Source: Gammaproteobacteria bacterium (GTDB taxonomy: Bacteria > Pseudomonadota > Gammaproteobacteria > JALTLT01). From it: a DNA stretch of 10,727 nt. Positions 1-5,822 of this stretch are shown here, piece after piece (positions within the stretch are counted from its first letter, which is position 1; each line of letters begins with the position of its first letter). The position numbers and the translations under genes were made by a program. A model generated the notes under the pieces. It was not told where the DNA came from. It ran no database searches and saw nothing but the letters and a program-made list of their open reading frames with translations. The stretch covers positions 1 to 10,727 of the forward strand of contig JALTLT010000392.1 of assembly GCA_027001815.1 (NCBI GenBank), given 5' to 3'.

Positions 1-205
1 CCACCCGGCTCCCGGGTACGCCGAAGAGCGCCGCCAGATAGCGGAGCAGGTGCTGGTTGGCCCGCCCCTCCAGCGGCGGGGCGGTGATGCGCACCTTGAT
101 ACGGTCGCCATGCGGGCCACACACCTCCTCACGGCGGGCCCTGGGCTGGACATGGAGGGCGAGCAGGAGCGCCTCGCCCTCCCAGCGCGCCGGTTCGCCC
201 TTCAC
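1..205 (-). CDS. yggU: YggU/DUF167 family protein (C-terminal part cut by window edge)
   Basis: Small conserved protein of the YggU/DUF167 family, whose biochemical role is not established. Reading the minus strand from a GTG at 205 gives about 68 residues before the sequence leaves the window. The family signature is clear: an LHVQPRARREEV strand, then GDRIKVRITAPPLEGRAN, then HLLRYLAALFGVP. The GTG start overlaps the yggT stop (GTGA arrangement), so translation is probably coupled to yggT. The same yggT-yggU order downstream of proC is common in gammaproteobacteria. The C-terminal third is missing only because of the window boundary. The start is inferred from the overlap; I see no separate strong ribosome binding site. 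Confidence 0.88.
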   Translation of the reverse strand, partial: MKGEPARWEGEALLLALHVQPRARREEVCGPHGDRIKVRITAPPLEGRANQHLLRYLAALFGVPGSRV

Positions 206-768
206 AGCAGCAGGCGGAGCAGGGCGGCCTGCAGGTAGGGGATGGCCATGGAGACCAGGTTGAGGACCACCAGCGCCAGCAGGGGCGAGAGATCCACTCC
301 CCCCATGGCCGGCAGCAGGTTGCGGAAGGGGCGGAGGACCGGCTCGTTGATCTGCCACAGCAGGGCCGTCACCGGGTGGTAGCCGGTCTGGACCCAGCTC
401 AGGATCGCCTGGACGATGATGGTGACGGTGTAGATGGTGATCAGCAGCTTGACCAGCTTGCCCAGGGCGACCACCAGCAGCACCAGGGGGTGCAGGGTCT
501 GGCCGGTGATCATGTTGGTGAGCAGCAGCTCCAGGAACTGCAACACCACCAGCAGCAGGATCAGGGCCCAGTCGAGCCCCCCCCAGCCGGGAACCACCCG
601 CCGCAGCGGGGCCAGCACCGGCTGGGTGGCACGGTAGACGAACTGGGAGACGGGGTTGCGGAAGTCGGCACGGGCGGTCTGCAGTACCAGCCGCAGCATC
701 ACCAGCAGGATGTAGAGACCGAAGGCGACCCCGATGAGAAAGGTCCCCGCCTCGGAAAAGTAGCCCAT
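202..768 (-). CDS. yggT: YggT family integral membrane protein
   Basis: Inner-membrane protein of the YggT family, 188 residues from the ATG at 768. It has about four hydrophobic segments (roughly residues 8-32, 65-87, 92-125 and 156-188). The family repeat occurs twice: first RNPVSQFVYRATQPVLAPLR followed by a GGLDWA turn, then YHPVTALLWQINEPVLRPFR followed by GGVDLSPLLAL. YggT proteins have been linked to osmotic tolerance and membrane-protein insertion, but the function is not settled. The start overlaps the proC stop as TGATG, with a G-rich ribosome binding site just upstream; a GTG one codon earlier (771) is an alternative. Its stop overlaps the yggU GTG, so proC, yggT and yggU look co-translated. 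Confidence 0.92.
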   Translation of the reverse strand: MGYFSEAGTFLIGVAFGLYILLVMLRLVLQTARADFRNPVSQFVYRATQPVLAPLRRVVPGWGGLDWALILLLVVLQFLELLLTNMITGQTLHPLVLLVVALGKLVKLLITIYTVTIIVQAILSWVQTGYHPVTALLWQINEPVLRPFRNLLPAMGGVDLSPLLALVVLNLVSMAIPYLQAALLRLLL

Positions 769-1598
769 CACGTCCCCCCCAGTTCGTCGGCCAGTTCACG
801 GGCCCGAAGCCGGGCCGCCTCCAGGGCGCGCAGCACCAGGCCGCGCATCCCTCCCTCCTCAAGCACCGCCAGGGCACGCTCGGTGGTGCCGCCGGGGGAG
901 GTGACCTGGCGGCGCAGCTCGGCGGGAGATTCGCTGCGTTCCAGGGCCATCTTGGCGGCGCCGAAGACGGTCTGCACCGCCAGCAGATGGGCCTGGTCGG
1001 CCGGCAGCCCCAGCTCCTGCCCCGCCTCTTCCAGCGCCTCGATGAAGAGGAAGACGTAGGCGGGGCCGCTGCCGGAGAGGGCGGTGACGCTGTCGATGAG
1101 CGCCTCCTCCTCGAGCCAGATGACGATCCCCACCGCCCGCAGCAGACTCTCGGCCAGCTCCCGGCCCGCCTCGTCCACCCGCGGGTTGGCGCACAGGGCG
1201 GTGGCGCCGCTGCCCACCAGGGCGGGGGTGTTGGGCATGCTCCGCACCACCGGCAGCTCTCCCCCCAGCCAGCGCTCCAGGTCGGCGATGCGGATCCCGG
1301 CGGCCACCGAGATCACCAGCGGCCGGTTCTCCTGCACCGCGGGCGCCAGCGCCTCGGTGACGCTGCGCATCACCTGCGGTTTCACCGCCAGCACCACCGC
1401 CCTTGCACCCTGCACGGCGGCGCTGTTGTCGTCGCCCGTGTGGACGCCGAAACGGGCCGCCAGCGCCTCGCGGCGGACGGGATCGGGATCGGAAACGTGG
1501 ATGGCGTCCGGGGACCAGCCGTCGGCAATCAGGCCGCCGATCAGGCTGCTCGCCATGTTGCCACCGCCGATGAAGGCGAGCCGGGTACTGACGGACAT
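768..1598 (-). CDS. proC: Pyrroline-5-carboxylate reductase
   Basis: Cytoplasmic enzyme that reduces 1-pyrroline-5-carboxylate to proline with NAD(P)H, the last step of proline synthesis. The 276-residue length is typical. An N-terminal Rossmann motif FIGGGNMASSLIGGL lies at residues 9-23, AVKPQ at 71-75, and a VISVAAGI strand with RSMPNTPALVGSG at 119-131. The C-terminal dimerisation domain has the ALSGSGPAYVFLFIEALEEAG signature (173-193) and QVTSPGGTTERAL (231-243), which places the family's substrate-binding Ser/Thr residues. I chose ATG 1598 because AGAGGAGATCAAG precedes it at good spacing and the product starts right at the Rossmann strand; the frame is open to 1697 but that extension does not look like ProC. 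The 144-bp gap to yggS holds a TATACT (minus, 1670-1675) that could be a -10 box, but no convincing -35. Confidence 0.96.
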   Translation of the reverse strand: MSVSTRLAFIGGGNMASSLIGGLIADGWSPDAIHVSDPDPVRREALAARFGVHTGDDNSAAVQGARAVVLAVKPQVMRSVTEALAPAVQENRPLVISVAAGIRIADLERWLGGELPVVRSMPNTPALVGSGATALCANPRVDEAGRELAESLLRAVGIVIWLEEEALIDSVTALSGSGPAYVFLFIEALEEAGQELGLPADQAHLLAVQTVFGAAKMALERSESPAELRRQVTSPGGTTERALAVLEEGGMRGLVLRALEAARLRARELADELGGT

Positions 1599-1742
1599 CT
1601 TGATCTCCTCTTGCGGTCGGGGGAGGGTCTCCCGGCCGGGTACGACGGAAGAAGAAGGCTTGCTCCAAGAGTATATCAGCCGGGCGCCGATTCCCATCGC
1701 GGTCGCCGGTGGCTGCGGCCGCCGGAGGGAGCGGCCCCTGGT

Positions 1743-2459
1743 TCAGGGATCTCCGCCGGGGGCGCGTCGCGGGCCGAAGATGGCGGTACCGACGCGCACC
1801 AGGGTGGCGCCCTCGAGGATCGCCGCCTCCAGATCGCCACTCATCCCCATGGAGAGGGTGTCGAGGGGGAGACCCCGCTCCTGGAGAGCCTCCAGAAGCC
1901 TGCGCAGGAGGCGGAAGGGGCGGCGCTGCGCCTCCAGGGTGGAGGCGGGTGCGGGGATGGTCATCAGACCGCGCAGGTGCAGGCGGGGCAGCTCCGCCAC
2001 CGCCTCCGCCAGCGCCGGCAGCTCCTCGGGATGCACGCCCGCCTTGCTCGCCTCGCCGCTGGTGTTCACCTGAATGCAGACCGAAAGGGGCGGGAGCCCT
2101 TCGGGACGCTGTTCGCTTAGGCGTCGCGCCACCTTGAGCCGGTCCACGCCGTGGACCCATTGGAAGTTCCCGGCGATGCGGCGGGTCTTGTTGGACTGGA
2201 GGGGGCCGATGAAGTGCCACTCGACCCCCGTCAGCCCCCGGAGGGCCTCGATCTTGTCGAGGGCCTCCTGCAGGTAGCTCTCGCCGAAGGCCCGCTGGCC
2301 CGCCTCCCACGCCTCGCGCAGCGCCTCGGCGGGCTGGGTCTTGCTCACCGCCAGGAGGGTGACCTCGTCGGTGCCGCGTCCCGCCCGTCGGCAGGCCTCG
2401 GCGATGCGTTCACGTACCGCCCCGAGCCGGGCCGCGATGGTCTCGTCGCGCGGTTGCAT
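1743..2459 (-). CDS. yggS: YggS/PLPBP family pyridoxal-phosphate homeostasis protein
   Basis: Cytoplasmic pyridoxal 5'-phosphate binding protein of the YggS/PROSC family (238 residues), with an alanine-racemase-like barrel and no known enzyme activity; the family maintains PLP balance and affects amino-acid metabolism. The PLP lysine is K40 in LLAVSKTQ. Other family motifs are FGESYLQEALDK (58-69), WHFIGPLQSNK (81-91), VCIQVNTSGEASKAG (127-141), GLMTIPAP (164-171), LSMGMSGDLEAAI (202-214) and the phosphate-binding VRVGTAIFGPR (221-231). The ATG at 2459 is preceded by a near-perfect AGGAGGTGTA. It is the promoter-proximal gene of the leftward cluster and probably co-transcribed with proC. A TATATT at 2555-2560 (minus) could be its -10 box, with no good -35 partner. 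Confidence 0.96.
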   Translation of the reverse strand: MQPRDETIAARLGAVRERIAEACRRAGRGTDEVTLLAVSKTQPAEALREAWEAGQRAFGESYLQEALDKIEALRGLTGVEWHFIGPLQSNKTRRIAGNFQWVHGVDRLKVARRLSEQRPEGLPPLSVCIQVNTSGEASKAGVHPEELPALAEAVAELPRLHLRGLMTIPAPASTLEAQRRPFRLLRRLLEALQERGLPLDTLSMGMSGDLEAAILEGATLVRVGTAIFGPRRAPGGDP

Positions 2460-2649
2460 TACACCTCCTGTTGTGGGTAATCTGACTCACCTGCCTCCCG
2501 CCATGCCGCGGGCCGGGGCGGGACACACCGGAAGGATACTACCGGACCGGCCACAATATACATCGTCTCGAGGGGCAGGGCGGACCGAGGTGCGCCCCGT
2601 GCCGGTGTGACGCCCTTGGTGGCGGCCGGTGTCGGCGTCGCGGTCGATC

Positions 2650-2680
2650 CCGCCTCGCCGGCCACGAGGTGGCCAGGCGG
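2650..2680. repeat. Inverted repeat with bulged stem
   Basis: CCGCCT (2650-2655) pairs with AGGCGG (2675-2680), and GGCCAC (2660-2665) pairs with GTGGCC (2669-2674) around a GAG loop. The two stems are separated by a 4-base bulge on the left arm. It directly abuts the C-type hairpin that follows, as in the hairpin strings of the composite elements. Confidence 0.6.
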
Positions 2681-2709
2681 CAGGCCGTCGGAAGACTCCG
2701 GTTTTCGAC
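2681..2709 (+). repeat. C-type hairpin, copy in yggS-pilT gap
   Basis: Resembles 10473-10507: both begin CAGGCCGT, run through a GAAGAC or GAAAGAC segment, and end in CGG-TTTT-CGAC. Here GTCGGAAG (2687-2694) pairs with TTTTCGAC (2702-2709), including two G-T wobble pairs. The outer arm that would pair with CAGGCC has diverged (ATTCTG after 2709), so this copy looks partly decayed. Confidence 0.5.
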
Positions 2710-2853
2710 ATTCTGCCGGGGGCCGGGAACGCAGAGTGGTCGGGAGCACCCGGTCCGGCCTGTCGGCGCGACTCTCCCACCTCTCCCGGGACAAGGATAC
2801 CGCCGCCTCAAGTTTTGTGGACGGCAGGCGATGAAGCAGGCACGGGTCTCCCT

Positions 2854-2937
2854 GCGCCCCCCGGGAGGGCCTTCCCGCCTCTCGGGGCCCTGCGGGAAGC
2901 GCCAGAACCTGATGGCCTGTCAAAGGCCGACAGGCTG
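2854..2937 (-). repeat. Module E, copy 1
   Basis: 77 of 84 positions match module E at 10550-10633 by eye. It contains two hairpins: GCCTGTC/GACAGGC (2915-2921 with 2929-2935, loop of 7), and CTTCCCGC/GCGGGAAG (2871-2878 with 2892-2899, loop of 13). The C at one stem position here is T in copy 3, which keeps the pair as G-U in the A-to-E direction. If read as protein, six of the seven differences change the amino acid, arguing against coding. Confidence 0.8.
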
Positions 2938-2941
2938 TCAG

Positions 2942-2961
2942 CCCGGAATTTCGTGAAGCCG
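2942..2961 (-). repeat. Module B, copy 1
   Basis: Minus-strand GCTTCACGAAATTCCGGG, a near copy of GCTTCACGCAATTTTCGGG found at 10450-10468 and just before pilT (3320-3338). Here it lies 4 bp before module E. Confidence 0.7.
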
Positions 2962-2973
2962 CTCGATATTGCA

Positions 2974-3142
2974 TTCAAGTTTATGTTTGTGGAAACTCTG
3001 AACAATTATCCCTGAATTGTCAGGGAACGGGAGCCGAAAAACGCGGTTTTCGGCTCCCTTGCAAAATCAATCACCTGCGGTGACTGATTTTGGCGGCACA
3101 TCCCTGTGCCGCAGGAATCTCTGAATAAATTCAGAGATTCCT
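2974..3142. repeat. Tandem array of six different hairpins
   Basis: Six stem-loops lie almost end to end. (1) 2974-3002, TTCA plus AGTTT against AAACT plus TGAA, one bulge. (2) 3009-3026, TCCCTGA/TCAGGGA, loop ATTG. (3) 3029-3058, GGGAGCCGAAAA with its exact complement, loop of 6. (4) 3062-3092, 14 pairs with one exception that is a G-T wobble on the minus strand. (5) 3093-3112, GCGGCACA/TGTGCCGC, loop TCCC. (6) 3113-3142, AGGAATCTCTGAAT with its exact complement and only two bases between the arms. The stems are unrelated in sequence. Hairpin 3 followed by TT could terminate transcription on either strand, but I see no long U tract. Confidence 0.85.
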
Positions 3143-3148
3143 TTATAA

Positions 3149-3222
3149 ATACAACATTCCGTATTTTGGCGGGTGACGACTTGTTCCCGGCACGCTCTGC
3201 CGGTGTCTGCACGCCCGGCGCG
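3149..3222 (-). repeat. Module A, copy 1
   Basis: 69 of 74 positions match module A at 10360-10433 by eye. It includes a small hairpin CCGGCA/TGCCGG (3187-3203) and a terminal hairpin AAATAC/GTATTT (3147-3152 with 3161-3166) around a conserved 8-base loop (GGAATGTT on the minus strand). Homology with copy 2 starts abruptly at CGCGCC. Confidence 0.8.
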
Positions 3223-3319
3223 TCCGATTGCACCGCTATTCGCGCGAGCCGTAGCGATGGCTGCGCCTTGCGCTCCAGGGCAGCACACTCGAACACGCCA
3301 GACGCACATCCGTCCGGCA

Positions 3320-3338
3320 GCTTCACGCAACTTTCGGG
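3320..3338 (+). repeat. Module B, copy 2, in the pilT leader
   Basis: GCTTCACGCAACTTTCGGG differs from module B at 10450-10468 by a single base. It sits directly before the pilT ribosome binding site (AGAGGAG), so it would be in the pilT 5' untranslated region. Between A copy 1 and this motif (3223-3319) I see only a hairpin at 3242-3266 (GCGCGAGCC with GGCTGCGC, one bulge) and no clear sigma-70 promoter. Confidence 0.65.
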
Positions 3339-3351
3339 CTAGAGGAGAACC

Positions 3352-4389
3352 ATGGATATTGCGGAACTGCTTGCCTTCGCGGTCAAGAACAACGCCTCCG
3401 ACCTCCACCTCTCGGCGGGCCTGCCCCCCATGATCCGGGTGGATGGCGACATCCGGCGCATCAACGTGCCGGCGCTGGACCACAAAACGGTCCACGGTCT
3501 CATCTACGACATCATGAACGACAAGCAGCGCAAGGACTTCGAGGAGTTCTACGAGACCGACTTCTCCTTCGAGATTCCCGGCCTCGCCCGCTTCCGGGTC
3601 AACGCCTTCAACCAGAACCGCGGGGCCGGGGCGGTCTTCCGTACCATCCCCTCCAACATCCTCACCCTGCAGGATCTGGGCTGCCCGCCGGTCTTCCAGG
3701 AGATCGCCAACCACCCGCGCGGGCTGGTGCTGGTGACGGGGCCCACCGGTTCGGGCAAGTCCACCACCCTGGCGGCGCTGATCAACTACCGCAACGAGAA
3801 CGACTTCGCCCACATCCTCACCATCGAGGATCCCATCGAGTTCGTCCACCAGTCGAAGAAGTGCCTGGTCAACCAGCGGGAGGTGCATCGCGACACCCTC
3901 GGTTTCGCCGAGGCGTTGCGCTCGGCCCTGCGTGAGGACCCGGACATCATCCTGGTGGGCGAGATGCGTGACCTGGAGACCATCCGCCTGGCGCTCACCG
4001 CCGCCGAGACCGGACACCTGGTGTTCGGTACCCTCCACACCAGTTCGGCGGCCAAGACCATCGACCGCATCATCGACGTCTTCCCGGCCGGCGAGAAGGA
4101 GATGGTGCGCTCCATGCTCTCCGAGTCGTTGCGGGCGGTCATCTCCCAGACCCTGCTGAAGAAGATCGGCGGGGGCCGGACCGCCGCCTGGGAGATCATG
4201 GTGGGGACGCCGGCGATCCGCAACCTGATTCGCGAAGACAAGGTGGCGCAGATGTACTCCGCCATCCAGACCGGCCAGACCCTGGGCATGCAGACCCTCG
4301 ACCAGCATCTCCAGGAGCTGGTCCACAAGGGGGTGGTGAGTCGCCAGGACGCCTATGTGCGTGCCCAGAACAAGGAGCTGTTCTCCTGA
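3352..4389 (+). CDS. pilT: Type IV pilus retraction ATPase PilT
   Basis: Cytoplasmic hexameric ATPase that depolymerises type IV pili at the inner-membrane base, powering twitching motility and DNA uptake. The 345 residues are the usual length. The N-terminal PAS-like region begins MDIAELLAFAVKNNASDLHL. In the RecA-like domain, the Walker A is GPTGSGKST (130-138), the Asp box ILTIEDPIEF (155-164), the Walker B DPDIILVGEMRD (196-207) with the family's catalytic E204, and the His box HLVFGTLHT (222-230). The C-terminal AIRNLIRE motif (288-295), needed for retraction and specific to PilT, is intact. An AGAGGAG ribosome binding site precedes the ATG. pilU follows after 42 bp, as in Pseudomonas. 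The upstream region is filled with repeat modules, and no standard promoter was recognised there. Confidence 0.98.
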   Translation: MDIAELLAFAVKNNASDLHLSAGLPPMIRVDGDIRRINVPALDHKTVHGLIYDIMNDKQRKDFEEFYETDFSFEIPGLARFRVNAFNQNRGAGAVFRTIPSNILTLQDLGCPPVFQEIANHPRGLVLVTGPTGSGKSTTLAALINYRNENDFAHILTIEDPIEFVHQSKKCLVNQREVHRDTLGFAEALRSALREDPDIILVGEMRDLETIRLALTAAETGHLVFGTLHTSSAAKTIDRIIDVFPAGEKEMVRSMLSESLRAVISQTLLKKIGGGRTAAWEIMVGTPAIRNLIREDKVAQMYSAIQTGQTLGMQTLDQHLQELVHKGVVSRQDAYVRAQNKELFS

Positions 4390-4431
4390 CGGGCGTCGTC
4401 GCCGGGGGAATGGCCGCAGGAGGTCGACGAG

Positions 4432-5589
4432 GTGAGTGAAGAACGCAAGGGCGGCCACGGGGCCCTCGATCTCATGGGGCTGCTGCGTCTCATGGTGAAG
4501 GAGGGGGCGTCCGACCTCTTCATCACCGCCGGCGTGCCGCCGAGCCTGAAGATCAACGGCCGGATCAAGGCGGTGCGGCAGGTGAAGCTGACCCCGGAGC
4601 AGGCGCGCGAGGTGGTCTACAGCGTGATGGGCGCCAAGCAGCGCAAGGAGTTCGAGCTGCACAACGAGTGCAACTTCGCCATCAGCCCCCCCGGCGTGGG
4701 GCGCTTCCGGGTCAGCGCCTTCATCCAGCGCAACCATGCGGGCATGGTGCTGCGGCGTATCGAGACCCGCATCCCCACCGTCGAGGAGCTGAAGCTGCCG
4801 AAGATGGTCAAGGACCTGGCCATGATCAAGCGCGGCCTGGTGATCTTCGTCGGTGCCACCGGTACCGGCAAGTCCACCTCCCTGGCGGCGATGATCGGAC
4901 ACCGCAACGAGAACAGCACCGGTCACATCATCACCATCGAGGATCCCATCGAGTACATTCACCGGCACCGCGGCTGCATCGTCACCCAGCGCGAGGTGGG
5001 GCTCGATACCGAGAGCTACGAGGTGGCCCTCAAGAACACCCTGCGCCAGGCCCCCGACGTGATCCTGATCGGCGAGATCCGTACCCGCGAGACCATGGAC
5101 TACGCCATCGCCTTCGCCGAGACGGGCCACCTCTGCCTCTCCACCCTGCATGCCAACAACGCCAACCAGGCCCTCGACCGGATCATCAACTTCTTTCCCG
5201 AGGATCGCCGCAGCCAGCTCCTGCTGGACCTCTCCCTCAACCTGCGGGCGGTGATCGCCCAGCAGCTCGTGCCCACCGTGGACGGCAAGGGGCGGCGGGT
5301 GGCGGTGGAGGTGCTGATCAACACCCCCCACGTGGCCGACCTGATCCGCAAGGGGGAGGTGGCCAAGATCAAGGAGGTGATGAAGAAGGGGGCCCAGCAG
5401 GGGATGCGCACCTTCGACCAGGCGCTGTTCGAGCTCTACAAGGAGGGGGAGATCAGCTACGACGACGCAATCCACTACGCCGACTCGGCCAACGAGGTTC
5501 GGCTGATGATCAAGCTGGGGCGTGGCGACCCGGAACGCTACTCCGCCGCCATGGACGGGGTCTCCCTGGTGGACGGCGAGCTGCTCTGA
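4432..5589 (+). CDS. pilU: PilT-dependent retraction ATPase PilU
   Basis: Paralogue of PilT that assists forceful pilus retraction; in known systems it acts together with PilT rather than alone. It has 385 residues from a GTG start at 4432, chosen because AGGAGGT lies 7 bp upstream and the N-terminal helix (LDLMGLLRLMVKEGASDLF) is complete. Walker A is GATGTGKST (141-149), the Asp box IITIEDPIEY (166-175), the Walker B PDVILIGEIR (208-217) and the His box HLCLSTLHA (233-241). Where PilT has AIRNLIRE, PilU has HVADLIRKGE. The C-terminus is about 40 residues longer than PilT and less conserved, typical for PilU. Co-transcription with pilT is likely. Confidence 0.97.
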   Translation: MSEERKGGHGALDLMGLLRLMVKEGASDLFITAGVPPSLKINGRIKAVRQVKLTPEQAREVVYSVMGAKQRKEFELHNECNFAISPPGVGRFRVSAFIQRNHAGMVLRRIETRIPTVEELKLPKMVKDLAMIKRGLVIFVGATGTGKSTSLAAMIGHRNENSTGHIITIEDPIEYIHRHRGCIVTQREVGLDTESYEVALKNTLRQAPDVILIGEIRTRETMDYAIAFAETGHLCLSTLHANNANQALDRIINFFPEDRRSQLLLDLSLNLRAVIAQQLVPTVDGKGRRVAVEVLINTPHVADLIRKGEVAKIKEVMKKGAQQGMRTFDQALFELYKEGEISYDDAIHYADSANEVRLMIKLGRGDPERYSAAMDGVSLVDGELL

Positions 5590-5612
5590 GAAGACCAGCC
5601 GTGGTCTTTCTT
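5590..5612 (+). terminator. Candidate intrinsic terminator after pilU
   Basis: AAGACCA (5591-5597) pairs exactly with TGGTCTT (5602-5608) around GCCG, followed by TTCTT. It begins right after the pilU stop codon. The stem is moderate and the T run short and interrupted, so efficiency is uncertain. Confidence 0.5.
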
Positions 5613-5661
5613 GCCACGGAACCGGAAGATGTGATTTTCCGTTCCCGCATTGCACGCGGGC

Positions 5662-5686
5662 CCCCGAAAAAATGGTGTCTTCAACG
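5662..5686 (-). repeat. C-type hairpin relative, copy in pilU-speE gap
   Basis: On the minus strand this reads CGTTGAAGACAC, two bases, TTTTTTCG, which parallels CGTTGAAAGACACGG-TTTTTCG at 10478-10499. The outer stem is poorly preserved, so it looks like a decayed or truncated member of the C family. Confidence 0.45.
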
Positions 5687-5713
5687 CCGGAAGCCCAAAA
5701 TGCGATTTCCGGC
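5686..5713. repeat. Inverted repeat before module E copy 2
   Basis: GCCGGAA (5686-5692) is the exact complement of TTCCGGC (5707-5713), with a 14-base AT-rich centre. The right arm runs into CGGCTTCCTCACG-TTTTC, which looks like a degenerate module B joined to module E. Confidence 0.5.
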
Positions 5714-5720
5714 TTCCTCA

Positions 5721-5788
5721 CGTTTTCAATGAGGCCAGCAGCCGGCCGGACTTTGACAGGACGTCAGGTTCTGGTGCTTTCCGCGGGG
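5721..5788 (+). repeat. Module E, copy 2 (truncated)
   Basis: 65 of 68 positions match 10532-10599 by eye, beginning CGTTTTCAATGAGGCCAGCA and ending CTTTCCGCGGGG. The homology then stops abruptly, removing the 3' arm of the second hairpin. Two of the three substitutions fall in the first stem (GCCTGTC becomes GCCGGCC) and break its pairing, so this copy is probably non-functional. It lies between the convergent ends of pilU and speE. Confidence 0.8.
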
Positions 5789-5822
5789 CAGAGTGACCTT
5801 CAGCTTGAAGTCCGACAGCCTG

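Larger units (their letters stand above)
2460..2853. other. Non-coding stretch upstream of yggS
   Basis: No convincing gene. Open frames here have no recognisable family and no ribosome binding site, and they share peptide fragments with the non-coding repeats further right. The stretch must contain the yggS promoter; the only candidate I see is a TATATT on the minus strand (2555-2560). It also contains a strong hairpin (2650-2680) and a copy of the C-type hairpin (2681-2709), listed separately. Confidence 0.55.
2854..3222 (-). mobile_element. Composite intergenic repeat element, copy 1 (modules A, hairpins, B, E)
   Basis: Read on the minus strand from 3222 to 2854, this block has module A at its left end, then a run of hairpins, an AT-rich spacer, module B and finally module E. 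The block at 10360-10633 has the same order A-B-E and near-identical A and E ends but different hairpins inside. The inner part is visibly richer in A and T than the surrounding genes. No transposase gene, long terminal inverted repeats or target-site duplication could be seen, so mobility is inferred only from dispersed copies with sharp homology boundaries. It lies between yggS and pilT, genes that in Pseudomonas also lie divergently side by side. Confidence 0.6.

Noticed and set aside
1599..1697. N-terminal extension of proC by 33 residues
   Set aside because: The extension has no ProC similarity, while the internal ATG has a strong ribosome binding site and starts at the Rossmann strand.
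1717..1736. Terminator between yggS and proC
   Set aside because: GGCCGC/GCGGCC can pair, but the stem is only 6 bp and no T run follows on the minus strand.
2974..3142. CRISPR array
   Set aside because: There are many palindromes but no direct repeat of constant sequence with regular spacers; every stem is different.
3167..3186. Sigma-54 (-24/-12) promoter for pilT, TTGGC...TTGT
   Set aside because: The spacing between the GG and the TTG is three bases too long for sigma-54, and the sequence is part of repeat module A.
3149..3222. Integron attC site
   Set aside because: Module A is hairpin-forming, but I find no pair of GTTRRRY/RYYYAAC core sites and no integrase or cassette context.
2854..3222. 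Terminal inverted repeats or target-site duplication of a classical MITE
   Set aside because: The ends share only about five bases (GCGCC) in inverted orientation, and the immediate flanks of both copies show no matching short duplications.
3067..5721. Very long open frame on the minus strand antisense to pilT-pilU
   Set aside because: It is the complement of two clear ATPase genes in high-GC DNA, rich in H/G/L/V repeats, with no recognisable family. It is a codon-bias shadow.
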